The notes under the pieces were generated by a model. It searched no databases. It saw only the letters and a program-made list of their open reading frames with translations, and was not told the DNA's origin. This document shows, piece after piece, positions 53,211 to 63,228 of a stretch of 64,000 nt of DNA (positions within the stretch are counted from its first letter, which is position 1; the number at the start of each line of letters is the position of its first letter). Source of the DNA: Halobacillus litoralis (lineage in GTDB: Bacteria > Bacillota > Bacilli > Bacillales > Halobacillaceae); NCBI RefSeq assembly GCF_009856445.1, contig NZ_WMFA01000002.1:558001-622000 (forward strand). Reading direction: 5' to 3'. Made by a program: the position numbers and the translations under genes.

Positions 53211-53247
53211 TAAAAAAAGCACAGCCCAAATTAAAAGGCTGTGCTTA
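53211..53247 (-). terminator. Hairpin with minus-strand T-tract
   Basis: Perfect stem AAGCACAGCC / GGCTGTGCTT with a 10-nt loop. The A7 run is on the left, so the T-tract belongs to minus-strand transcripts, yet no minus-strand gene lies to its right. It may still end the panE-DUF3397 unit weakly. Confidence 0.7.
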
Positions 53248-53309
53248 CCCATGTGAAAGTCACCTATCAATAAATGAATGTTATCACTAGTGATTAAAGT
53301 ATATAGCAG

Positions 53310-53835
53310 TTTTCTTTAAAATCCATTTTCAATACTTTTGTTGAGTGGAAGGGGGGGCTGCGGGGAATAGCTCGACTTTCCGCGTGGTCACAATTCTCTA
53401 CGGACTTCATTCTATCGGGCTTACCAAGCACTTTTTCCCCGCCCGCTGTAGGCTCGCCCTTCCACTCTGCCGCATTGCTTTGGCGTTTTCTCGAGACCAA
53501 TTCAAAAATCAGCTTGAATGTTCGAGGGAAGTGGATATTATAGACTTCTCCAGAGAGCTTAATAGCTTGATTCCGATCTTTTAGTATCTCTAACAGTTGA
53601 AAAGGGGGAAAATTTCCACTGTGATTTAGGGATTCGTTGCCTTGGTGGAGTGTCAGGAGTTTCTGGAAAGCTTGTAGGACTCAAATACATGGCTTGAGAG
53701 TTTAACCCTCACCCTTCCATCAAGCTGGAAGGGGTGTTTATTACAGAAGTGGTTTCGAGAACCTTTCCCCGGAGCCCCTAGAATCACTTAATTGTCTCGA
53801 AACTGACTGAGTCTTCAACTAAAGGGAGCTATTGC
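53310..53835. repeat. Long composite copy (F) of the palindromic element family
   Basis: Left flank AAAGTATATAGCAG, a decayed left end, the core GAGTGGAAGGGGGGGCTGCG GGGAATAGCTCG, later GGGATTCGTTGCCTTGG, inner GAAGTGGTTTCGAGAACC (about 53752), CCCCGGAGCCCCTAGAATCA, and right end TGTCTCGAAACTGACTGAGT CTTC with a duplicated CTGA, then the shared GGGAGCTA. No coding capacity. It fills most of the 794-bp gap between DUF3397 and bshC. Confidence 0.82.
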
Positions 53836-53948
53836 GGAATTAAGAGGTTTCAAACAGATAATGTGAAGTCTGTGGTGGTTTTTTGTACAATACAATAGGA
53901 TACATAATTTTATCATGTAACTATTGCCTATAAAGGAGTCGTATAAAG

Positions 53949-55574
53949 ATGCGTATCGAACCGATTGAACTTGCACCGAAACAAACGCTGTTTCGTGACT
54001 ATAAAAATGATTATGAAAGAATAGCTGATCGGTTTAACCACCACCCCTTTGAAGAATCTACCTGGGAGCGTCGGTTATCTGAATTAAGGAATCAAACGTA
54101 TCAAAGGACTGAGCTTTCAAATGTGCTGAATCGTATGAATAAACGGTGGGAGGCTCCTGAAGAAACCTTTGATAATATTGAAAAGTTAAAAGATGATGAG
54201 AGTGTCGTCGTCATTGCCGGTCAACAGGCCGGCTTGCTGACTGGACCGCTCTATTCTGTGCATAAAATCATTTCAGTTCTGCAACTTGCGAAAGAAAAGG
54301 AAAGAGACCTGGGTAAACCAGTAATCCCTGTCTTTTGGATTGCTGGAGAAGATCATGATTTTGATGAGATTCACCATATCATGATGAAACAGGGAAATGG
54401 AATGGAAAAGGTAACCATCGACCATACTCCAGAGACTAAAGCTTCCGTTTCGGAGATAACCATTGATCAACAAAAAGCTTCCGCTTGGTTGAAGGATGTC
54501 TTTGCAATGGTTAAGGAAACAGAACACACGCAGGACTTCTACAAAGAAATGGAAAGGCTGTTGAAAGAATCGGACACCTACAGCGACTTTTTTGCTAAAG
54601 TTGTTTATCAGCTTTTCCCTGATGAAGGACTCGTCTTAATTGATGCACATGCCCCTGAAGTGCGCCGGATGGAGACTACTTATTTCACAACAATGATTGA
54701 AAAGAATAGAGAAATAGCCAATGGTGTGTATGCAGTATTGCAGAAGAACCGTCAGGAAGGATATGAGACCCTTCTGGATAGTGAGATGGGTGATGCCCAC
54801 TTGTTCTACAGTTTTGAAGGGGAAAGGGTGCTCCTGGTACGTGATGAGGAAGGCTATTATAGAGGGAAAAACAATGAAGTTGTCCTATCAGAAGAAGAAC
54901 TCTTGAAGATCGCAGAAGAAACGCCTGAGCTTCTCAGTAATAATGTAGTCACAAGGCCGTTGATGCAGGAGGCTCTTTTTCCAGTCCTCGCGTTTATCGG
55001 AGGCCCGGGAGAAATCAATTACTGGTCAGTTCTAAAGCCAGCTTTTGAAGCGGCAGGGTTGTGTATGCCGCCTGTTCTTCCACGTTTATCTTTTACAATG
55101 ATTGACAGGAAGACAGGTCAGCAGTTGGAGAAATTTCAGATCCCTGCGGACGAAGCTATCCGCTCTGGAGTGAGAGAGAAGAAGATGAATTGGATTGCTT
55201 CTCAAAGCACCCCTCAAATTCATCTTCTAACTGAACAGGTGAAGAAGGAAATCGACACCGTCCATGCGCCCCTTCGGGAAAAATCTGCGGCACTTGGTGC
55301 AGATCTCGGTCAACTGGCAGAGAAGAATCTGGAATACATTTTGGAAAACATTGACTTCCTGGAAAAACGTCTCCACCAATCGATGGAATCACAGCATCAA
55401 CATGAAATGGATCAATTTGAGAACATGGAATGGACCCTTCATCCTGGTGGTGGCCTGCAGGAGAGGATGTGGAGCATCGTCCCATGGGTGAACAAGTACG
55501 GAGAGACGGTGTTTCAGCAGATGAACAGACACCATCTGAGCTTTAGAAACGATCATTATGTCGTATATTTGTAG
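53949..55574 (+). CDS. bshC: Bacillithiol synthesis cysteine-adding enzyme BshC
   Basis: Adds cysteine to glucosaminyl-malate, the last step of bacillithiol synthesis. 541 aa, close to the usual 539. Typical segments are VVIAGQQAGLLTGPLYSVHK, IPVFWIAGEDHDFDEI and FIGGPGEINYWSVLKP, giving the Rossmann core with its HIGH-like elements, plus a C-terminal coiled coil. AAAGGAGTCGT precedes the ATG at 53949. Position ahead of mraZ equals B. subtilis yllA. Confidence 0.95.
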   Translation: MRIEPIELAPKQTLFRDYKNDYERIADRFNHHPFEESTWERRLSELRNQTYQRTELSNVLNRMNKRWEAPEETFDNIEKLKDDESVVVIAGQQAGLLTGPLYSVHKIISVLQLAKEKERDLGKPVIPVFWIAGEDHDFDEIHHIMMKQGNGMEKVTIDHTPETKASVSEITIDQQKASAWLKDVFAMVKETEHTQDFYKEMERLLKESDTYSDFFAKVVYQLFPDEGLVLIDAHAPEVRRMETTYFTTMIEKNREIANGVYAVLQKNRQEGYETLLDSEMGDAHLFYSFEGERVLLVRDEEGYYRGKNNEVVLSEEELLKIAEETPELLSNNVVTRPLMQEALFPVLAFIGGPGEINYWSVLKPAFEAAGLCMPPVLPRLSFTMIDRKTGQQLEKFQIPADEAIRSGVREKKMNWIASQSTPQIHLLTEQVKKEIDTVHAPLREKSAALGADLGQLAEKNLEYILENIDFLEKRLHQSMESQHQHEMDQFENMEWTLHPGGGLQERMWSIVPWVNKYGETVFQQMNRHHLSFRNDHYVVYL

Positions 55575-55626
55575 GGAAGGTCCTCCACCATCCCCCACCA
55601 CAAAAAAATGTGATGAAACCCTTTAA

Positions 55627-55656
55627 AATCTTGCCTTCACGGGCAGGATTTTTTTC
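55627..55656 (+). terminator. Terminator of bshC
   Basis: Stem AATCTTGCC / GGCAGGATT with a 6-nt loop and T7. Confidence 0.9.
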
Positions 55657-55736
55657 ATGTAAAGAGAATGATAAAAAAGTAAGTGGAGAAAAGTGGGGCG
55701 ATGTGGTAAGGTGAAATTAGAAGGTGGGGAAACTCT

Positions 55737-56168
55737 ATGTTCATGGGTGAATTTCAACACAACATTGATACAAAAGGACGGATCATCGTACCCTCGAAAT
55801 TCCGCCCGGACCTTGGTGACAGCTTTGTCCTCACAAGAGGTTTAGATCAGTGTTTGTTTGCTTATCCTATGAACGAGTGGAAGCTGCTTGAAGAGAAGCT
55901 GAAAAAACTCCCCTTAACAAAAAAAGATGCCCGCGCTTTTACCCGGTTTTTCTTTTCTGGAGCTGTTGAATGTGAAGTGGACAAGCAAGGAAGAATCAAC
56001 ATTCCACAACCTCTCAGGAAGTACGCATCACTGGAAAAAGAATGTGTCGTCATTGGCGTATCCAATCGGATTGAGTTTTGGAGTCATGATGAATGGGAAA
56101 GTTATTTCGAGGCATCAGAAGAGTCCTTCTCAGAAATAGCAGAAAATATGTTGGATTTTGATATCTGA
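55737..56168 (+). CDS. mraZ: Transcriptional regulator MraZ
   Basis: 143 aa with two SpoVT/AbrB-like swapped-hairpin domains. Opening [20 protein letters not shown] and repeat [16 protein letters not shown] are the two DxKGR-type motifs that bind DNA. MraZ represses the dcw cluster through direct repeats ahead of itself in other bacteria; GTGGAGAAAAGTGGGGCGAT (55683-55702) and GGTGGGGAAAC (55723) contain repeated GTGG(G/A) boxes just upstream that could be such sites. ATG at 55737 follows GAAGGTGGGG. Confidence 0.96.
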   Translation: MFMGEFQHNIDTKGRIIVPSKFRPDLGDSFVLTRGLDQCLFAYPMNEWKLLEEKLKKLPLTKKDARAFTRFFFSGAVECEVDKQGRINIPQPLRKYASLEKECVVIGVSNRIEFWSHDEWESYFEASEESFSEIAENMLDFDI

Positions 56169-56189
56169 TCGATAGAAACGAGTGAAACC

Positions 56190-57170
56190 ATGTTTGAACA
56201 TTACAGTGTACTAAAAAGTGAAACTATACAACATTTAGATTTGGACCCAGAAGGTACTTATGTCGACTGTACCTTAGGAGGTGGCGGGCATTCCGAAGCG
56301 ATTGCTAAAGCCTTGAAAGGGAAAGGTCGATTAATATCTTTCGATCAGGATGAGATTGCCTTGAAAGCTGCAAAAGATCGACTGAAAGATTACGAGGACC
56401 GTATTATTTTCGTCCATGCGAACTTCCGTCAATTGGAAGAGAAATTAGCAGAGCTTGAGGTAACGGATGTCGATGGTATTATTTATGACCTTGGCGTTTC
56501 CAGTCCCCAATTGGATGTCGAAGAGCGAGGGTTCAGCTACCATCAGGATGCTCCGCTTGATATGCGGATGAACCAGGAAGCAGAACTCAGTGCGAAAGAA
56601 GTGGTCAATGAGTGGCCCTATGAGGATCTTGTCCGCATTTTCTTCAAATACGGGGAAGAGAAATTTTCGAAACAAATCGCAAGAAAGATCGAAGCAGCAA
56701 GAGAAGAGAAAACCATTGAAACGACAGGAGAACTGGTTGAACTCATCAAGGAAGGGATTCCTGCTCCCGCACGAAGGAAAGGCGGCCACCCTGGTAAAAG
56801 AGTGTTCCAGGCGATCCGTATTGCCGTCAACGATGAGCTTGGAGCTTTTCAGGACAGCCTTCATCAGGCGGCTAGAGTGGTTGGGGTCGGTGGACGCATT
56901 GCTGTTATCACTTTCCACTCCCTCGAGGATCGATTGTGCAAGCAGGCGTTCAAAAAGTGGAGTACAAACCCTCCCTTGCCGAAAAACATCCCGATGATCC
57001 CGGAAGATAAACAGCCACCTTTTCAATTGGTCAGCCGAAAGCCTATTGTAGCCGATGAGTCAGAGCTTGAGGAGAATCGTCGTTCACGTTCTGCGAAACT
57101 GAGGATTGTCGAGAAAGTCAAACCTTGGAATAAGGAATTTGAATTTAACGAAGGGTGGAAACAAACATGA
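56190..57170 (+). CDS. rsmH: 16S rRNA (cytosine1402-N4)-methyltransferase RsmH
   Basis: SAM-dependent methyltransferase for C1402 of 16S rRNA. 326 aa. Motifs [15 protein letters not shown] (SAM loop), [27 protein letters not shown] and [15 protein letters not shown]. Second gene of the dcw cluster (mraW), 21 nt after mraZ; GAGTGA before its ATG is a weak ribosome-binding site. Overlaps ftsL by four bases. Confidence 0.97.
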   Translation: MFEHYSVLKSETIQHLDLDPEGTYVDCTLGGGGHSEAIAKALKGKGRLISFDQDEIALKAAKDRLKDYEDRIIFVHANFRQLEEKLAELEVTDVDGIIYDLGVSSPQLDVEERGFSYHQDAPLDMRMNQEAELSAKEVVNEWPYEDLVRIFFKYGEEKFSKQIARKIEAAREEKTIETTGELVELIKEGIPAPARRKGGHPGKRVFQAIRIAVNDELGAFQDSLHQAARVVGVGGRIAVITFHSLEDRLCKQAFKKWSTNPPLPKNIPMIPEDKQPPFQLVSRKPIVADESELEENRRSRSAKLRIVEKVKPWNKEFEFNEGWKQT

Positions 57171-57538
57171 GTGCTGAACAGATTAGAAAACAGCAGCCTT
57201 TACAGCAGCCTGAGAGACAAAAACAGGCCAAAGTAAAGGTACATAAAAAGAAGAAGTGGATTAGTACAGGGGAGAAGTTCCTCTATTCGTTTGCCACGAC
57301 TGCCGTGCTTGCAGCATCGGTGTTTTTAGTCCAGACATCTGCACAAACAGATACCATCAACCGTGATATTCGCGGTTTAGAACAAGAGATCCAGCAACAG
57401 GAGTCTCTCAATGAAAATCTTGCTTATCAGGTGAAAGAACTTAGTAACCCGGATCGGATTTTGAGCATTGCTAAGGAAAATGGGCTGAACATTCAGAATG
57501 CCCAAGTAAAGCAAGCCGGTAAAATCAATAACGAGTAA
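57167..57538 (+). CDS. ftsL: Cell division protein FtsL
   Basis: Bitopic divisome protein, 123 aa: basic cytoplasmic N terminus (HKKKKW), one transmembrane helix ([20 protein letters not shown], about residues 46-65) and an extracellular coiled coil ([19 protein letters not shown]). Works with DivIC and DivIB to activate FtsW-PBP2B. ATG at 57167 has AAGGGTGG upstream and lies in an ATGA overlap with rsmH. Confidence 0.93.
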   Translation: MSAEQIRKQQPLQQPERQKQAKVKVHKKKKWISTGEKFLYSFATTAVLAASVFLVQTSAQTDTINRDIRGLEQEIQQQESLNENLAYQVKELSNPDRILSIAKENGLNIQNAQVKQAGKINNE

Positions 57539-57555
57539 CGGCTGGTGATTTCCTC

Positions 57556-59694
57556 ATGAAAAAACAGAACAGTAATAAAAGCTCCGCATTATTGATGATT
57601 GCCTTTGCGATTGTATTTTTCATCATTGCGGGGCGTTTCATTTATATTGAGACAGCAGAGACGGTGGAAGGTGTCGACTTGCAAAAATGGGCGGAAGACA
57701 TTCGGACAAGCTCTTATGAAATCGATGCTGACAGAGGTAAAATCTTTGATAAAAACGGTATGGTGCTGGCATATGACCGTCCCACTTATAGAATTTATGC
57801 CATCGTAGACCCGGAATATTCCGTTAACCTCGATCCACCGAGACACGTTACGGATGCAGGTGAGACAGCGGAGAAACTGGCTCCACTGCTTGATATGGAA
57901 GCCAGTGAAATTAGAAACACGATCGAGGAAGGGCAGGATAATGAACGTTTCCAAGTCGAATTCGGCTCCAGTGGACGTTCTATCTCCCAAGAGACGAAAG
58001 ATGAAATTGAAGAGCTTGAGTTGAACGGTATTGCCTTCAAGCAAGAGTCGAAGCGGTATTACCCTAATGGTAAATTCGCGTCGCATGTCATCGGCTTCGC
58101 CCGCAGCCAGGATGGAAACATCAACGGGGTGACAGGGGTGGAGAAGCAGATGGAGAAGCACCTGCAGGAAGAAAAGGGTAAGATCAGTTATGAACGGGAC
58201 AAGTACGGAACGAAACTGTTAGATCCGAATGAAGTAATGACAGAACCTAAAAACGGAAACGATGTGCATTTGACCATCGATCAAAAAATACAAACGTTTT
58301 TAGAAGATGCTTTGTCACAGGTGGATGAGCAGTATAGTCCGGAAAAAATCATGGCTGCGGTCATGGATCCGGATACAGGTGAGATCTTAGCGATGAGTAA
58401 CCGTCCGAGTTATAATCCGAACGATATTGGTGAGGTTGATAACTGGTATAACGACCTTGTTTCCTACACCTTTGAGCCCGGGTCAACAATGAAAATATTC
58501 ACATGGGCTGCTGCTATGGAAGAAGGCGTTTATAAGGGGAGCGATATGTACGAGTCAGGTACGTATAAAGTTCCCGGCCATACCATCGGGGATCATAACA
58601 ATGATCAAGGCTGGGGTTCTATTACTTTTGATGAAGGGTTTCAACGATCTTCTAATGTCGCTTCCTCAAAAATCGCCCTGGAGGTTCTTGGTCCTACGAA
58701 ACTACGAAAATACTTGAGCGATTTTAATTTTGATGAAAAGACAGGCATCGACCTTCCGAATGAGAAGAACGGACGTTTTGTTTACAACAAGGCTTCTGAA
58801 CAGGCAACGACTTCGTTTGGACAAGGGTCTACTTTCACAGCGATCCAATTGATGACGGCTGCGACATCTGTTGCGAATGATGGCCAGATGATGCGCCCGT
58901 ATATGTTGTCGAAGATCACTTCAAGTGAAACAGGAGAAGTATTGAAGGAAAACAAGCCGGAAGAAATCGGACAACCTATTTCAGAAAGCACAGCGAAACA
59001 AATGCGTGAGCTTATGGGTACCGTCGTCACGTCTGAACAAGGAACCGCTCAGTCGTTCAAACTGGATGACTACACCCTTGCAGGGAAAACGGGTACGGCT
59101 CAGATGATTGAGAACGGAAGTTATTTGACTGGCCGGAACAACTATATCTTTTCCTTCATGGGCATGGCCCCGAAAGAGGATCCGGAACTACTTATGTACG
59201 TTGCTGTTCAGCAACCGGACCTGGAAGTTACGGAGTTAGGTTCTGAACCTGTTTCTTACATTACGAGGACTGTGCTTGAAAACAGTCTCCATTACATGGA
59301 TATCCAACCGGATAAAGAGGTGGATGAATCGGTATCCCCATTGACCATTCCGGATGTAGTCGGGAAAGGCACGTCTAAGGCAAAGGATGAACTGGAAAAA
59401 ATGTTCTCCCATGTAGAAGTGATTGGAAACGGTGGTGAGGTAACCGCCGTCCTTCCAGAAACGGGCTCTAAAGCAGTGGAAAATCAAAGAGTTATGGTCA
59501 TTACAGATAAACCGACCATGCCTGATTTGACAGGATATTCAGCTCGTGATGTACACAGAATTGTGAAGCATTTCAACCTGAATATCGAGACGATGGGGAA
59601 CGGTTTTGTTGAAAAGCAAAGCATCCCTGAAGGATCCAGCATAAAAGAAGGCGGCTATTTAGTCGTAGAATTAGCTCCTCCAAGAGAGGAGTAA
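57556..59694 (+). CDS. pbpB: Penicillin-binding protein 2B (divisome transpeptidase)
   Basis: Class B PBP that crosslinks septal murein with FtsW. 712 aa: N-terminal anchor helix, pedestal/dimerisation domain, transpeptidase domain with active-site EPGSTMKIF (SxxK), SSN and AGKTGTAQM, then two C-terminal PASTA repeats (starting TIPDVVGKG and TMPDLTGYS). The two PASTA units match B. subtilis PBP2B. The ATG lies 17 nt after ftsL with GGCTGGTGAT upstream, a modest site. Confidence 0.96.
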   Translation: MKKQNSNKSSALLMIAFAIVFFIIAGRFIYIETAETVEGVDLQKWAEDIRTSSYEIDADRGKIFDKNGMVLAYDRPTYRIYAIVDPEYSVNLDPPRHVTDAGETAEKLAPLLDMEASEIRNTIEEGQDNERFQVEFGSSGRSISQETKDEIEELELNGIAFKQESKRYYPNGKFASHVIGFARSQDGNINGVTGVEKQMEKHLQEEKGKISYERDKYGTKLLDPNEVMTEPKNGNDVHLTIDQKIQTFLEDALSQVDEQYSPEKIMAAVMDPDTGEILAMSNRPSYNPNDIGEVDNWYNDLVSYTFEPGSTMKIFTWAAAMEEGVYKGSDMYESGTYKVPGHTIGDHNNDQGWGSITFDEGFQRSSNVASSKIALEVLGPTKLRKYLSDFNFDEKTGIDLPNEKNGRFVYNKASEQATTSFGQGSTFTAIQLMTAATSVANDGQMMRPYMLSKITSSETGEVLKENKPEEIGQPISESTAKQMRELMGTVVTSEQGTAQSFKLDDYTLAGKTGTAQMIENGSYLTGRNNYIFSFMGMAPKEDPELLMYVAVQQPDLEVTELGSEPVSYITRTVLENSLHYMDIQPDKEVDESVSPLTIPDVVGKGTSKAKDELEKMFSHVEVIGNGGEVTAVLPETGSKAVENQRVMVITDKPTMPDLTGYSARDVHRIVKHFNLNIETMGNGFVEKQSIPEGSSIKEGGYLVVELAPPREE

Positions 59695-59781
59695 CACCAT
59701 TCCAGGCAGTGTTCTAATCGTTTCTAGATTGCATATAGTGATACAAGCTGACTCTATTGACTTCAAAAAGGAGTTATTAAG

Positions 59782-61704
59782 ATGAGACGAGTATCACAAG
59801 TGGTCGTAAAGAAACGATTAGTCGCTGTCTTTCTTGTTGGAATGGTTATTTTTTTTGTCATCGCAGGGAGGCTTGGATACGTCCAGTTCTTCTTAAGTGA
59901 CTTCCTCATTTCAAAGGCGGAGGAATCATGGAGCCGGGATATTACTTTCGAACCGGAGCGGGGGAAGATTCTCGATTCGAATGGTGAAGTGCTCGTCGGT
60001 AATCAATCAGCTCCGACCGTTATGGTGGTCCCGAGACAAATCAAAAATGCAGAGCAGACAGCAAAAAGCCTCGCTCAGATTTTGGACATGAGTGAAGAGA
60101 AGGCTTATTCGCACGTGACGAAAGTGACCTCGATTGAAAGAATCCACCCAGAGGGACGTAAAATAAGTGAGGAACAGGCGGAGGCCATCCAATCATTGCA
60201 GATGCCTGGTGTGTACATTGCCGAAGACTCGAAGAGATATTATCCTCACGGCTCTTTCCTTTCGCATGTGCTTGGTTTCAGTGGCATAGATAATCAGGGG
60301 CTGCTTGGCTTAGAAGCGTACTATGATGATGAATTGAGGGGTGAAAAAGGGGCGTTGTCTTTTTTCTCTGATGCCAAAGGAAAGAGGATGCCGGATATGG
60401 CAGATATTTACAAGCCGCCCGAAGATGGAAAAGACCTGCAATTGACAATTGATTACAAGGTTCAATCGATTATGGAACGCGAGCTTGATATCGCTCAGGC
60501 TAGATACAACCCTGATGGAGCAGTGGCGTTAGCGGTGGATCCTGATACAGGGAAAGTGGTGGGGATGGCGACTCGTCCTAATTTCGACCCAGCCAACTAT
60601 CAGGAAGTGAAGCCGGAGGTCTACAATAGGAACCTACCCGTATGGAGTACGTATGAGCCTGGTTCCACTTTTAAAATTATCACGCTTGCCGCTGCGTTGG
60701 AAGAAGACCTCGTTGATCTTGATGATGAACATTTCCATGACTCCGGTTCGATCAAAGTGGATGGAGCCACTCTCCGATGCTGGAAGCGAGGCGGGCACGG
60801 CGATCAAACGTACTTGGAAGTCGTTCAAAACTCCTGTAACCCTGGTTTTGTCACCCTCGGGCAGCGGCTGGGCACAGAGAAGCTTTTTGAATACATTGAT
60901 CGCTTCGGATTCGGTAAAAAGACCGGCATTGACCTTGAAGGGGAAGGAAAGGGGATTTTGTTCAAGCCGGAGAATGTTGGTCCTGTAGAGCAGGCGACAA
61001 CAGCTTTCGGACAAGGGGTATCCGTCACACCGATCCAACAGGTCATGGCTGTCGCAGCAGCAGTGAATGGGGGTTATTATTACGAGCCTTATATCCAGGA
61101 AGCGTGGCTCGATCCAACCACTGGTGAAACGTTAGAAAAAAATGAACCTGAACTGAAAGAGAGAATCATTTCTGAAGAAACGTCCGCTGAAATCCGCCGT
61201 GCTCTCGAAAGTGTTGTCGCTAAAGGGACAGGGAGAGGTGCCTATGTGGAAGGATATCGTGTCGGCGGAAAAACCGGTACCGCTCAGAAAGTCGGGCCAG
61301 ACGGCAGATACATGGAAAATAACCACATTGTATCCTTCATCGGTTTCGCTCCAGCAGATGACCCTGAACTGGTGGTTTATCTAGCGATCGACAACCCGAA
61401 GAATACCGTTCAGTTCGGCGGTGTCGTCGCTGCTCCGATCGTAGGGAACATCATGGGCGACAGTTTACGCGCCTTAGGGGTTGAACCTAGGAAAGATGGG
61501 TTGGAAAAAGAATATTCCTGGCCGGATGAGCCGTTAGTGGAAATTCCTGATGTTACAGGGATGGATAAAAAAGAGTTAAATCAAATGCTTTTGAACTTAG
61601 AAGTGGAAGTCAGTGGAAGCGGGTCCAAAGTGATTACACAGGCGCCTGAAGCGGGTGTCAAAGTGCCAAGTGGTTCGACCATTCGTGTGTATCTGGGGAA
61701 TTAA
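59782..61704 (+). CDS. spoVD: SpoVD, sporulation-specific class B penicillin-binding protein
   Basis: Spore cortex transpeptidase partner of SpoVE. 640 aa: anchor helix (LVAVFLVGMVIFFVIAGRLG), dimerisation domain, transpeptidase motifs EPGSTFKII (SxxK), NSCNPGF (SxN) and GGKTGTAQK, and one C-terminal PASTA repeat (EIPDVTGMDK). The single PASTA unit and place after pbpB match B. subtilis spoVD. AAAGGAG precedes the ATG at 59782. The 87-nt gap from pbpB probably carries a sporulation (sigma-E type) promoter, not identified here. Confidence 0.95.
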   Translation: MRRVSQVVVKKRLVAVFLVGMVIFFVIAGRLGYVQFFLSDFLISKAEESWSRDITFEPERGKILDSNGEVLVGNQSAPTVMVVPRQIKNAEQTAKSLAQILDMSEEKAYSHVTKVTSIERIHPEGRKISEEQAEAIQSLQMPGVYIAEDSKRYYPHGSFLSHVLGFSGIDNQGLLGLEAYYDDELRGEKGALSFFSDAKGKRMPDMADIYKPPEDGKDLQLTIDYKVQSIMERELDIAQARYNPDGAVALAVDPDTGKVVGMATRPNFDPANYQEVKPEVYNRNLPVWSTYEPGSTFKIITLAAALEEDLVDLDDEHFHDSGSIKVDGATLRCWKRGGHGDQTYLEVVQNSCNPGFVTLGQRLGTEKLFEYIDRFGFGKKTGIDLEGEGKGILFKPENVGPVEQATTAFGQGVSVTPIQQVMAVAAAVNGGYYYEPYIQEAWLDPTTGETLEKNEPELKERIISEETSAEIRRALESVVAKGTGRGAYVEGYRVGGKTGTAQKVGPDGRYMENNHIVSFIGFAPADDPELVVYLAIDNPKNTVQFGGVVAAPIVGNIMGDSLRALGVEPRKDGLEKEYSWPDEPLVEIPDVTGMDKKELNQMLLNLEVEVSGSGSKVITQAPEAGVKVPSGSTIRVYLGN

Positions 61705-61752
61705 ACCTACGTTTGGTATAATAAAACTTGTGAGCAGGTAAGGGTGACACAT

Positions 61753-63228
61753 ATGAAAATGAAGAAACTCTTGCGGTACATTCCTTTTTATAAAGTGACG
61801 AAATCAGTGGCAGACCTCCACATCAAAGGCCTCTCTATGGATTCAAGGACGACAGAGCAGGGAGATGTGTTTGTCTGTCTCCGCGGGGTGGATGTGGATG
61901 GACACCGGTTTGCGAAAGGTGCAGTGCAACGCGGGGCCGTGGCTGTCATTGCTGAAGAAGAGGTGGATGTCCCTGTTCCGATTGTGCTTGTAAACGATAC
62001 GTCAAGAGCCCTTGCTATGGCGTCCGCTGCTTTTTACGGCTGCCCTTCAGAGTCTCTCCATGTCATCGGAGTGACCGGCACGAATGGCAAGACGACCATT
62101 ACTTATTTACTTGAAGAAATCTTTCAGCAGCATAAAAAGAAAACGGGGATCATCGGAACGATTCAGGTGAATATTGCTGGAGAAACGTTCCCGGTGAAAA
62201 ACACGACACCGGACGCACTTACCTTGCAGCGTTATTTTCATAAAATGCATGTGGCAGACGTTGATCATGCAATCATGGAAGTGTCTTCCCACGCCCTTGA
62301 TCAAGGGAGGGTGTACGGCTGTGATTTTGATATTGCCGTGTTTACGAATTTAACGCAGGATCATCTGGATTATCATGAAAATTTCGATGATTATCTTCGT
62401 GCAAAGTCCCTATTGTTCGCGCAATTAGGGAATGGGTATAATAAGGAACGTGAGAAATTTGCTGTCATCAATAACGACTCTCCTCAGGCAAGGAAATTTA
62501 TCCGCTCTACCTCACAAGGATTGTTAACTTATGGTATTTACGAACAGGCGGATGTAAAAGCAGAGGAGTACACGATGACAGAAACGGGTACTGCCTTCAT
62601 TATGACCACTCCCATCGGATCGGTCTCCATTAAGAGTCCACTGATGGGGCTGTTCAGTATTTATAATATGTTAGCTGCAGCGAGTGCCGCGATTCTATCA
62701 GGGGTCCCCCTAGAAACCATTCAGCATTCCTTTCAAGAGACCAAAGGTGTCAGAGGGAGGTTCGAACCTGTTAGAGAAGGGCAGGGGTTCGGTGTTGTCG
62801 TAGACTATGCCCATACTCCAGATTCCTTGAAGAACGTGTTGCAGACGCTTAGGGACCTATGTAAAGGAACCATCACCGTTGTTGTTGGGTGTGGAGGGGA
62901 CCGTGACCGCAGCAAGCGTCCTGAGATGGCAAAAGTAAGTGTCGATTATGCGGATCGGGTTATTTTCACCAACGATAATCCCCGTACAGAGGATCCTAAA
63001 CAGATCTTCCGTGATATGACCGCCCATGTGAAAGGGCGTTATAAACAGATCGATGATCGAAAAGAGGCCATAAAATATGCGCTGCATCATGCGAAAACGG
63101 GAGATGTTGTTTTAATTGCAGGTAAAGGCCATGAAACGTACCAGGAAATCAAAGGCATCCGTCATCATTTCGATGATTGCGAGGTAGCCCGTATAATATT
63201 AAGAGAAATGAAGGAGCATCCATCATGA
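61753..63228 (+). CDS. murE: UDP-MurNAc-tripeptide synthetase (MurE), DAP type
   Basis: Mur ligase adding the third residue of the stem peptide. 491 aa. ATP loop GVTGTNGKTTITYLLE, DYAHTPDSLKNVL, and DNPRTEDP near residue 415. DNPR is the motif of enzymes selecting meso-diaminopimelate (lysine enzymes have a different fourth residue), so the third residue should be DAP. ATG at 61753 has AAGGGTG 6 nt before it. Overlaps murF by four bases (ATGA). Confidence 0.96.
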   Translation: MKMKKLLRYIPFYKVTKSVADLHIKGLSMDSRTTEQGDVFVCLRGVDVDGHRFAKGAVQRGAVAVIAEEEVDVPVPIVLVNDTSRALAMASAAFYGCPSESLHVIGVTGTNGKTTITYLLEEIFQQHKKKTGIIGTIQVNIAGETFPVKNTTPDALTLQRYFHKMHVADVDHAIMEVSSHALDQGRVYGCDFDIAVFTNLTQDHLDYHENFDDYLRAKSLLFAQLGNGYNKEREKFAVINNDSPQARKFIRSTSQGLLTYGIYEQADVKAEEYTMTETGTAFIMTTPIGSVSIKSPLMGLFSIYNMLAAASAAILSGVPLETIQHSFQETKGVRGRFEPVREGQGFGVVVDYAHTPDSLKNVLQTLRDLCKGTITVVVGCGGDRDRSKRPEMAKVSVDYADRVIFTNDNPRTEDPKQIFRDMTAHVKGRYKQIDDRKEAIKYALHHAKTGDVVLIAGKGHETYQEIKGIRHHFDDCEVARIILREMKEHPS

